From Siphonodentalium dalli (lineage: Eukaryota > Mollusca > Scaphopoda > Gadilida > Siphonodentaliidae): a DNA stretch of 64,000 nucleotides. Where the stretch lies: positions 5,752,976 to 5,816,975 of the forward strand of contig CP136069.1 of assembly GCA_032622095.1 (NCBI GenBank), written 5' to 3'. Shown piece by piece: positions 27,501 through 39,500 of this stretch; positions within the stretch are counted from its first letter, which is position 1, and each line of letters opens with the position of its first letter. The notes under the pieces were generated by a model, which worked only from the letters and a program-made list of their open reading frames with translations, had not been told where the DNA came from and ran no database searches. The translations under genes and the position numbers were made by a program.

Positions 27501-30500
27501 CCGACTAAATCCTGAAAAGTTATCCATAATTCTGCTGTGGTTAAGGAGTCGATTAATTAGAGTATTACTGTACATTATTTCTGTATCAGAGATTACTGAT
27601 ATCATGTGGTTTATATTATTTCTTGCCGATTTCTGTTTAATTCACTGTCAATATATATGACCGCTCAGAACCAACATATACCTGTGGTTCTCGTAACTTG
27701 TTGGTTAATTTTCGGATGGAATTTAGTCCTTTATTGCTTACCTATTGATGTTACCGATATGTAAGTCACAGGCAGAAATTTGAGGGAAAAATTATGTTCA
27801 AAAGTTGGGACTTATACACCGATGTGGTGGTACTACATCTTGCATGTATCAGGAATGAGTGTATCATGATACATTGATACATGCATACTTTCATCCCTAA
27901 TTTTGAGGGTTGTTGTAGTTTATATTATTTCTTAAATATTTTTACAGCCTTCAGCAAGAGCCAAGCTCGGTGCCAAAGCCATAAAGTGTCTGAAAAGAGG
28001 CAAACCTATCGACGAACAAATCATGGTCGATGTGTTACTTGAGAGAATAAGGTAAATACTAGTAAGAAGCAAACCTATCGTCGACGAACAAATCATGGTC
28101 GATGTGTTACTCGAGAGAATAAGGTAAATACTAGTAAGAAGCAAACCTATCGATAAACAAATCATGGTCGATGTTTTTCTCTACTCAAGAGAGATATTTG
28201 TTATTTGGTATATACCATTTTCCCCACATCCACATCCAGTTGTAACTAGAAATCTGTTAGCTACAATGCCACATTTAAATTACCATGTCCCCCATCACCC
28301 TTGGCAGTGGGGTATAAGAGAACGTTCAGGAGGTTAATGGAGGGTACAGGTTTTTCCTTCTGTTTCAGGAGGTTTGTGGAGGGCACAAGTTGTTCCTTCT
28401 ATTTCAGGAGGTTAACTGATGGTATGGGTTGGTTTGTTGCTTGTGTTTCAAGAGGTTAACTGTGGGTAAATCTTGTTCCTTCTGTTTCAGGAGGTTAACT
28501 GAGGGTACAGGTTGGATTCTCGATGGATTTCCAACGAACTACACACAAGCCAAATTATTAGAGAAAGGTCTCAGCGGCTTTGACGACTCCAACAAAAAGG
28601 CTGATAAGAAGTCTAACTTAGTTCCTAACCCACGCCCCACCCCGACTCCAGCGGAACGAGCGAGTGGAATCGATGTCGTTGTTATGTTTGATGTACCAGA
28701 TGAGTTATGTCTGAAGCGTGCTGCGGGACGATCCTGTGAGTCCCCCCCCCCTTTTGATCAGGCCTCAAAATACAGTAATGCTCTAAGTAATCGACCTCTT
28801 AACCACAGCAGAATTATGGGTAACTTTTCAGGATTTAGTCGGAAATATGGCTTGTTGCCATTCATCGGAAAGCTCTCGCATAGAGCCTTCTGATGAATGG
28901 CAACAAGTCATATTTCCGACTAAATCCTGAAAAGTTACCCATAATTCTGCTGGAGTTAACCCTTTACCCAACAAACCGGCCAAATAAAGCTTCAACAGCC
29001 TAAAATATCTTCGGTCTGTCTCAATAGAACCATACAAATATGGATATCATTGGAACCGGCTCCTTGACCACATTGTGATAGTTACAGTTATGCCCTGTGC
29101 CAATGCATTCTCTTATATATGTGAGTCGACCATAGGTCGCCTCGCATATATAAGAGAATGCATTGGCCTAAAAAACATCTTTTTTTAACACTTTTTACCA
29201 TTTTTTCTTACATTCTTTAACAATTTTATAATTTTTAATGTGTTAAGCCAATGCATTCTCTTATATATGCGAGGCGACCTATGGTCGACTCGCATATATA
29301 AGAGAATGCATTGGCACAGGGCCGTTCTGTTGGGTAAAGGGTTAAAGAGTCGATTACTTAGAGCATTACTGAATGGTACTGGACATTAGCAGAATGAGGT
29401 TCCCCAGTTCTTTCCACAAGGAAAACACAGCGAGAGCATTTATTTACTCGTGCAGTTCAGAAGATGGGTGTAATTTCACCCATAATATAATCGTAATTTT
29501 TCTCAAACAAAATGTCATTGTGGGATAGACCTACAGTAATGCGCTAAATAACCAAATCCTTAACCATAGCAATATTATGGGTAACTTTTCAGGATTTAAT
29601 CGGAAATATGGCTTCTTGCTATTCATTCCAATGAATGGCAACAAACCATATTTGCGACTAAATCCTGAAAAGTTACCCATAATTCTGCTGCACATGGTTA
29701 AGCAGTTGATTATTTAGGGCATTACTAAACTAGTATATTTAGTTACACTTCCACATGCTGGACCTTTCTGTACTAAATGAATTCTCCCAGTCAGCTAAAA
29801 ATTCTATTATTTATTTGGAGGGATGTTAAGGTGATAAAAGCAGATGACAGATGAAAAAAGTACAGAAGGAATCCTATGTATTGAGAAATGTTTAGATAAT
29901 GAGTTGAAAAAAATGACAATGATCATTTGTTGACCTTAATATCTGAACGTGAGATAACTACTCTTCAATGGTGCGTCAGTATAGAAAGGGTTAAACTTAT
30001 TATCGGAACATTTTCTATAGGATAACTACTCATTTATGACTATTTAGTATAGATAGGGTTAAACTTATTATCTGAACATGTTCTATGGGATTTCTACTCA
30101 TCAATGATGCTTTAGTATAGAAAGTGTTGAACTTATTATCTGAACATTTCTTATGGGATAACTACTCATGAATGAGTATTTAGTATAGATAGGGTTAAAC
30201 TTATTATCTGAACATGTTCTATGGGTTATCTACTCACCAATGATGCTTTAGTATAGAATGAGTTAACACGTTCACTGCCACTACGAGTTAACTCGTAGTA
30301 AACGATTCCATGGGTACTGCTACTATGAGTTAACTCGTAGTAATGTTCATACCACATAAATAATAACACAAACCGCAAACAATGTTGGTGTATGTGCCAA
30401 TACATGCCCAACGATCCCATTGATCGTTTTTATATGTATAATTACGATGGCTTGAGATACAACGATTTCCACAGCCCGAACAAGGGGTCGGGTCCAGATA

Positions 30501-33500
30501 GAAATCTTGGTAGGATACTCCAATTTACCAGGACCTCTTCTGTACTTCATCGAACCATGATATACAGTTGCAACTACCCCGCTGGACAAAACAAGTGTCC
30601 ACTTAACCGCGGTGCGGTTTGCGTTGCTACCGTGGCCGAACTGCAACTACACCGCGGCTCCACCGGCTGACTGCAGTTCGGCCGCGGTGTACTTGCCTTT
30701 CGGCCGCGGTGTACTTGCCATTCGGCCGCGGTGTACTTGCCGTTCGGCCGCGGTGTAGTTGCCGTTCGACCGAGGTGCTCAACCGCGGTTACACAAAGTG
30801 ACACCGCGACCGAACGGCAAGTACACCGCGGTGGCATTGGACACTTGTTTTGTCCAGCGGGGTAGACCATTCCCAGACACATTGTGTATATATAAATGAA
30901 TTATCGTGCTTTATACAATTTTTGTTGATCAAATCCATGTCAAATGAAAGATGAAATGTGTTATAAAGCTCCTACGAGATAACTCTTAGTCGGCACCTAG
31001 GATGAAACTCACCAGTGGTCATCGCTGGTGCCATGGAGCTATGAGTTATCTCATAGGTAAATACATATTATGTTTTCTGACGTCTTATTCGACGTAGTCT
31101 GTACCAATTATATATAAATTCATTTACCATGTCTTACATATGATACGCTTGTACATGTATAGCACTGTTCTTCATCTAAGACACTGACAACATAATTGTA
31201 TTTACCTACGAGATAACTCGTAGCTGGCACCAGGGATGAAACACTAATAAATTCCGTCCCAGGTGCCGACTACGAGTTATCTCATAGTAGTCTTATAACA
31301 TGTTTCAGCATCATATGACCCGATATTGGTCGAACCATTACTCATACATACGTAAGATATCATCTACTATCGACAAAACATCAAATCCCATGTTGGCATA
31401 CGGGATGGAATTACCCATTGATTTTCGGCAGTGCAATGAACATGTTAAAACTTATTATGTGTACATTTCATATGGTATAACTACTCATGAATTATATTAT
31501 TATTTTTATCTTTATATCCTTTTTTTGTTTAAGATGCGAGCCAGGAGGATCAGGTCTACCACCAGGAATTTAAACCCCCACCAGATGGCAGCGCTACTGG
31601 CGTCGGCAAACAGGAGCAGGTCCTTCCTGTCGAAGACCCGGCTCATGATGAACAACAGATACAACACAGGTAACAATATGACCCATAGAGAGCCTCACAT
31701 ATACTGCAGCAGACGACACTCTGTAGTGCATGCTTCTATCTGTGTGGGGCTCCCCGTGGGTTAAGCATTAAGTTTATATCGCTTCGGTTATTAACCCTTT
31801 AGAGAGCCCCACTTAGACTGCAGCAGACGACACTCTGTGGTGCATGCTTCTATCTGTGTGGGGCTCCCCGTGGGTTAAACATTAAGTTTATATATCGCCT
31901 CATTATTATCCCTTTCATGACGGGAACTATCTGGTGGAGTACTAAAGATCCTGTCCCAGTGCATTCTCTTATAAATACAAGTCTTCCATAGGGAACCTCA
32001 CATATATAAAAGAATGCACTGGCTTACAAGGTAAATATTATTAGGCCAATGTATTCTCTTATATATGCGAGGCTCACATATATAAGAGAATGCATTGGCA
32101 CAGGGTTTTCGCAAAATTTCAGGAAGCTCCAGTCATGCAGGATTAAACAACCCTTATGGAGCCCCTCACAGACGTGAGCAGGCGACACTCAGTAATACAA
32201 GCTGCCATGATGAGGCAATATATGGAATTGGCTTGGCCATCTGGTCGTCCTGTCATTTCCATAGGTAAACATGGAAGTTGCCTTTTACCAAAGACACAAA
32301 ACATTCTATGCATCCAAATTCATAACTTTATTTCTTGATTGAGTTAACCCTTTACCCAACAGAACGGCCCTGTGCCAATGCATTCTCGTATATATGCGAG
32401 TCGACCATAGGTCGCCTCGCATATATAAGAGAATGCATTGGCTTAACACATTAAAAATTATTTTAGGCCAATGCATTCTCTTATATATGCGAGGCGACCT
32501 ATGGCCGACTCGCATATATAAGAGAATGCATTGGCACAGGGCATAACTGTAACTATCACAATGTGGTCAAGGAGCCGGTTCCAATGATATCCATATTTGT
32601 ATGGTTCTATTGAGACAGACCGAAGATATTTTAGACCGTTGAAGCTTTATTTGGCCGGTTTTGGCCGTTTTGTTGGGGAAAGGGTTAAAAAAACCAGGTT
32701 TGTCTAATTGTTTTTATTTACCTGAGTATGGCCCTTAGTTCTGAGATATAGTTCTATAGTTTGTCCATTTTTAGAGATTCTCAGTCGAACAGATTCACTC
32801 TTATGGGCAAAAAAACTCAACCAGAGCAATCTTTAATGCACAACCTAACTGGGTCATATAAAGAGCGTTTCACTAAAGTTATACCTAACCCACAGTGGGG
32901 TTATAGTACAATGGTATAGACCACCTGTACCTTAAATGTACACATTATACTTTTATATACTAGCCCCACATATGTATTTTCCGAATACTAGCTAAAAATC
33001 TACACTTGTTAGGAAGTACATTACAACTTATATACATCTTATAAAATTTTGCGTTATCTATATAGAATAGGATATTTTAATTCAATATACATATATATTA
33101 ATACATGATACATTTGACAAATATTATATTGTATATTCGAGGGGGTGGCATAGTCAGGCTAGACTGTCTTACTGCCACCCCCTTAAAGATGAAAAGATGT
33201 TACGATAGGCGGTCAAGATTCATTGTACAATGCACGGCGAAGTAATTATGTATCACACAATGGTTGAATTTAACTGGATTATATACATGGAGGGTATACG
33301 TCTAGATAAATCGCTTATTGGTTACTCGATGGTTTGTCTCTTTTTTGTCAATGAGATGTTCCTTGAAAGTCGAGTAGGAATGTGCTGAGTGAGGTTGTGG
33401 ATTGCGCTATAGGGGAAGTCACTTATTGACGGCTACCACACAGTCGGGACATCTTTGATTGTTGCATTTAATTGTTGCAGCATATTTTTTAATGCAATCG

Positions 33501-36500
33501 GCATGTAAACGCCGTTTGAATGTGTGTCTGGTTTGGTATGATGTGAATTCGTTATCTAAGTTGTTCCATATAGATGGATAGTTCCATATATGACTGCTCG
33601 TTTTGTAGTTCAGAAACTGGTTGTGTGGGTGCCATCCACATCATATATTTCTTAAATAACACTGTATACGGTTGAATGGGGACGTGTATCTAGCTACTGG
33701 ACTTGGGAGCATATATCAACAATACAATATAAATAGGTCACATAAAGAGCGTTTTACTAATATATATTATGTTTTGTATGAAATAAGCTGTATAACCTTT
33801 TTCCGCGTAACATATATGTAATTTTTTTTCAAAATTTTCGGGAGACTAGACTACCACTTTATATAATCTATTCCATGCACATGAATTACTGCACCATTTA
33901 TATACATAATAATAAGTACATTTTAGGACCGACAATATTGTGTGGAAAATTCTTACAGTAATGCCCAAAGTAAGTGACCACTTAACCACAGCAGAATTAT
34001 GGGTATTTTTTCAAGAGAGCTTTCCGATGAATGGCAACAAGCCATATTTCCGACTAAATCCTGAAAAATTACCCATAATTGGGCATTACTGTATGACATA
34101 TGTTTTTAGTTGTTTTTTCTTTCCTCCTTATTTGACTTTCAAAAAGGCTTCGATCAACCTGCCAGTGCATCACTCTGACTTGCTTTCTGTCATTCCGGTG
34201 TGCTAGGTTTGGAGCTCATCCATCCTGGACTCGTGTTACCTGGTAGACACCCACTTACCAATGTTGGTTACCCATATAAACAAACCCTTGTTAATCTATG
34301 AAAGCCACAGGTGTAATGAACTACTCTTGGGCTCCAAATAAACAAGAATGCACGTTTATTATTTTCGTGGGAAATTTCCCCCATGCACAGTGCTTATTTG
34401 GGTCTGCACGTTTATTAATTTTGAGGCTATGAAAATTGAAAAGAGCACCAACTTGACAAAGATTTCTATATGATTCTGATATCAAAATGATGAGCTTATA
34501 ACTTTATGCATGTACATATTCAAGTATATGGCATACATATGGACATTTAATTAATATTGAATAAAATGACACATACATGTACTATGTTGATTCCTATACT
34601 TGACCTACTATAAAAAATAATTTGTTTAACCAGGCATGTTGATGTTTGCTCAGAGTCCCCCCTGCACTATTATTTGGGTCTGCACTTTTATGAACTTTCA
34701 ATGGAATTTCCCCCCCCCCCCCCGCACTATTATTTGGGCCTGCTCTTTTATTTGGAGCCCAAGAGTAGGTGCACTTGGAAAGCATCAGCCCAAAATGGTA
34801 GCCGACTGATGATATATAAATTTATCCACTGCTCACTACACTCGCTCAGCAACCACAACCAGAACTATAAAACATTAAAGGGACACCTATAGGGACTCTC
34901 CCATACCCTGTATTAAAGCTCGAGGGCTCATCCCCTTACAACATTCATTCAATTCATTTCAACTTTTGCCGGTTTAACCCTTTACCCAACAAACCGGCCA
35001 AAACCGGCCAAATAAAGCTTCAACAGCCTAAAATATCTTTGGTCTGTCTCAATAGAACCATACAAATATGGATATCATTGGAACCGGCTCCTTGACCACA
35101 TTGTGATAGTTACAGTTATGCCCTGTGCCAATGCATTCTCTTATATATGCGAGTCTACCATAGGTCGCCTCGCATATATAAGAGAATGCATTGGCCTAAA
35201 AAAAATCTTTTTTTAACACTTTTTACCATTTTTTCTTACATTCTTTAACAATTTTATATTTTTAATGTGTTAAGCCAATGCATTCTCATATATATGCGAG
35301 GCGACCTATGGTCGACTCGCATATATAAGAGAATGCATTGGCACAGGGCCCTTCTGTTGGGTAAAGGGTTAAGATATGACTATTTTCTATGTTCAAATAT
35401 CCTCACTACAACAAATCATGGAGTGAAGGAGAAGATCACTCGATCTTTTCGATCATCCTGGGCGCTTCGCACCTACCTACTACCTCACTCTACCTCTATT
35501 GCCTACATAAAGCGTGCCTAATAACTAAATGTTACGTTTATTACGTCAATGTAACTTTATTAGGTCAACGTAGCTTTATTAGGTTAGTACTACTTTCATG
35601 ACGTAAATGCATATACAAATTGAGCAGGTTACCTAGGGACGTAAACTGACCTAAATGACGTCATTGTGATTTTGGGATGTTTTTATCATCCATAATTCAC
35701 CGCAATTGATACAAAATTTGTAAACAGATATGTGTTTTTGCTCTAAAACAACTACAAATTATTAGTACAAGGCCAGCTTAGAATAACTATGAAAAAACAA
35801 ACAAACTCTTTTGCTCTAAGCTGCTCTCCGGTTTTTGCACGTCATGAATGCTAATTAGTTTGCTTGACCTAATAAATGTTAAGGGCGTCATCGAAGTAAA
35901 GAATGTAAAACTGAGGAAAATGATTTACAAAAGGCAAGTTTTGTGCGATGGATAAATAAAATATGTAGCTAATGTTGTTGCTTAAACTGCTTATGTCTGC
36001 TCGGGGGATTTGGCATCTGTGGATATGGTAGCCCATGTGGATGTGGTAGCCCAGTGGGTAGAGTGTCGGACTTGTAATGGTGTTAATGCACCGGCATGAG
36101 TTCGCGCCTCGCTTGGTGGACTATTGTCTCGACAACAGTGGCTTGCCCGAATTGAGCGGTGCGGGTGCTATATATAGCCACATGCTGTTTCAAATTTCGT
36201 GCCAGGTTGTGACCCTTGGGCAAGGTCACTTGCACTGTGCTCGCTTCATCGTACCTAGACGAGAAATAGGTACCTGGTTGTTGGGTATCCGTAAGCCGCT
36301 CCAGTGAAGCGCCTGTAAAATGGCAGCAGGCACAAGACTTGGCATTACTCATAAAAAACAGCTGGGGTAAAAATGTGAGCGCTTAGAGCTACACCAGGGA
36401 TTAAGTGCCATATAAATGATATACATTATCTATTGGACTCGGCAGAGCGTCGCCCAATAGATGCTCAAATCCCCTCACGTACATAAACAGTCTAAGAAAC

Positions 36501-39500
36501 GAAACTAGCTACATATTCTAACTATAATAATATGACATCGCTCAATGTTTTTGGCTGGGGTTTCGGCATTGAATGAGTTAAGTTATAAAATACAAATATT
36601 TGTCATTTCAGAATTACTGGTTTCTTAGATGCTTGGCCTAAACTTGACAAGTGGTTCACCAAATTTGGGACTCTACGGAAAATTGATGCGACCATGAATG
36701 AAGAGACAGTGCACCTGGAAGTTGAGAATATTTTTGAAGACATCGTAGCCAAGGTGAGGATCCATTGACTTCAGTGAACAAAACTTAGAACATATCGCTT
36801 AGAAAACCTTCTATCTCCACCATCGTCATTTTAACCCTTTCAGTGCCAAGTCGGATTTTTATATCAACCTGTATTTCCTTGATCATTTTTCAAATTTATT
36901 GATTATAATAATGTGATACATTCCATGTATCACATTATTATAATCAATAAATAAATAAATGAATAATGTGATATATTGATGGAAAGAGCTCTTAGAGCTC
37001 TTTCCATCAATGTATCGCATTATTATAATCAATAAATTTGAAAAATGATCAAGGAAATACGGGTTGATATAAAAATCCGACTTGGCACTGAAAGGGGTTA
37101 ACCCTTTACCCAGCAAACCGGCCAAAACCGGCCAAATAAAGCTTCAACAGCCTAAAATATCTTCGGTCTGTCTCAATAGAACCATACACATATGGATATC
37201 ATTGGAACCGGCTCATTGACCACATTGTGATGGTTACAGTTATGCCCTGTGCCAATGCATTCTCTTATATATGCGAGTCGACCATAGGTCGCCTCGCATA
37301 TATAAGAGAATGCATTGGCCTAAACAAAATCTTTTTTTAACACTTTTTACCATTTTTTCTTACATTCTTTAACAATTTTATAATTTTTAATGTGTTAAGC
37401 CAATGCATTCTCTTATATATGCGAGGCGACCTATGGTCGACTCGCATATATAAGAGAATACATTGGCACAGGGCCCTTCAGTTGGGTAAAGGGGTTAACT
37501 GGTAACGTTGTGATTGGTTGACACTGTTGTAATTCTTCTTGGAAGTAATGGGATTTCCTGCTCTTTATATCCGTCTATCGAACGCATAGCTACAGTGTTG
37601 CCCTAAATAATCAATTCCTTGATCATAGCAGAATTATGGGTAACTTTTCAGGATTTAGTCAGAAATATCGCTTGTCTCCCTGAAAGCTCTCCGATGAATG
37701 GCAACTAGCCATATTTCCGACTAAATCCTGAAAAGTTACCAATAATTTTTCTGTGGTTAAGGAGTCAATTATTGAGGGCATCACTCCAGTTCACAGTCTG
37801 AGTTTGACTCGGGTTGATACACACGTGGCAGCTTCATTTTTATAGTAACAAACTGCTTAATCAAATTATAGACTTCACCAACTGAACATACAAAAATTCT
37901 ATTTGAATGCATTTTGGGGCCCATCGTTTAATCTTTTAGAAAGGTGTTGGCACCGATTGCACGAAAATACGTTGTGGACGTTGACGTTATTAAGGACGCC
38001 ATCGCTAACAACTGAAACCAGAATGGTCTGTGTTCTAATGATGCTCCATAATGTTACGACCCAGTGACGTCATTCATGAACTGCTGGAGGTTAAGTAGTC
38101 CAAGTTCTTGTAACCTTTCTTCCTCACATATTATTCAGTATATCTGCCTAGAGGATGCTTTATCTGTTTAGTAGACAGATAGAGGCGTGGTTTATCTGTT
38201 TAGTAGACAGATAGAGGCGTGGTTTATCTGTTTAGTAGACAGATAGAGGCGTGGTTTATCTGTTTAGTAGACAGATAGAGGCGTGGTTTATCTGATTAGT
38301 AGACAGATAGAGGCGTGGTTTATCTGTTTAGTAGACAGATAGAGGCGTGGTTTATCTGTTTAGTAGACAGATAGAGGCGTGGTTTATCTGTTTAGTAGAC
38401 AGATAGAGGCGTGGTTTATCTGTTTAGTAGACAGATAGAGGCGTGGTTTATCTGTTTAGTAGACAGATAGAGGCGTGGTTTATCTGTTTAGTAGACAGAT
38501 AGAGGCGTGGTTTATCTGATTATGGATAGTAGACAGGGGTAGGAGGTGGATAAATATATAAGAAACAATTTCTAACAATTTTAACTTCAGCTCCAGGGAA
38601 AAGATACCGATGCTAACACAGCAGAGACTGCGGCCACGATAGCTGAAGAGAAAGTTGAGCCGGTAAGGAATTTAGTAAGAGCCCACTTGCATATCATCAG
38701 AATTTGTAATGATGAAATGTTTTTTTTTTTTTGATTGACAGAATGACAGTTACAACTAATGTCTTCCACAGTTCTTTACTACCACTGACATTAACTCTTT
38801 CAGTGCCAGGGGTCGATCTCGTCGGCCCTAATTAACGGTCTGTAGAGTGTTTTTTTCGATTTTGTTTTTTGGGATGAATTTTTTTTGGGTATGCTTAAGC
38901 AAGGTATAGCGAATTTAAAAACAAACTGGATAAAACCTTAGGGGCATGTTAAAGAATATAAGAACAAATTATTAAAATTGTAAACAATTGTAAAAAATAA
39001 TAACAAATGATGAAAAATTGTTAGGCCAATGCATTCTCTTATATATGCGAGGCGACCTATGGTCGACTCGCATATATAAGAGAATGCATTGGCACAGGTT
39101 ATATGGGTTGATACAAAAATCGGACTTGGCACTGAAAGGGTTAAACACTGTATATACTCTGTAATTTGTTGAAGCATTGCTCTGTAGTTTGCTTCTTAAC
39201 ACTTCCATGACAGGAGCTTCCTGAAATATTATCGAAAACCCTGTGCCAATGCATTCTCTTATGGGAGCCTGACATATACAAGAGAAATTACATTGGCCTA
39301 ACAATATTTACCTTGACCATGTAAGCCAGTACATGTAAGCCAGTACATATATGCACTGGCACATGATATTTAATGCTGCACCGGCGCAGCTCCCGTCACA
39401 AAATGGTTAAAAGTAAATTCTAACCTGAGGCAAAGCAAATTCTATGTTCAGTTTTATAGTTCAAGAAATACTATAAAGTGAATGAGCAATTCTTTTTATC

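Larger units (their letters stand above)
29763..31495. mobile_element. Second 68-bp satellite element, split by E3
   Basis: Left flank CCTTTCTGTACTAAATGA, TTCTCCCAGTCAGCTAAAA matches the start of the 11973-15270 element. About five 68-bp units (29935-30266) follow. After E3 one more unit resumes at 31445-31495, about 40 bp before exon 11. Confidence 0.85.

Noticed and set aside
36050-36115. Free-standing tRNA gene
   Set aside because: A and B boxes are present, but the acceptor and anticodon stems do not form and the sequence continues into a SINE core and tail.
37941-38016. Possible alternative last exon after exon 12, reading VLAPIARKYVVDVDVIKDAI and a stop
   Set aside because: It needs an acceptor at AAAG just after a stronger TTTTAG; from that first AG the frame closes after 14 codons. 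No poly(A) signal follows, and exon 13 continues exon 12 well. Kept only as a thing to check in cDNA.
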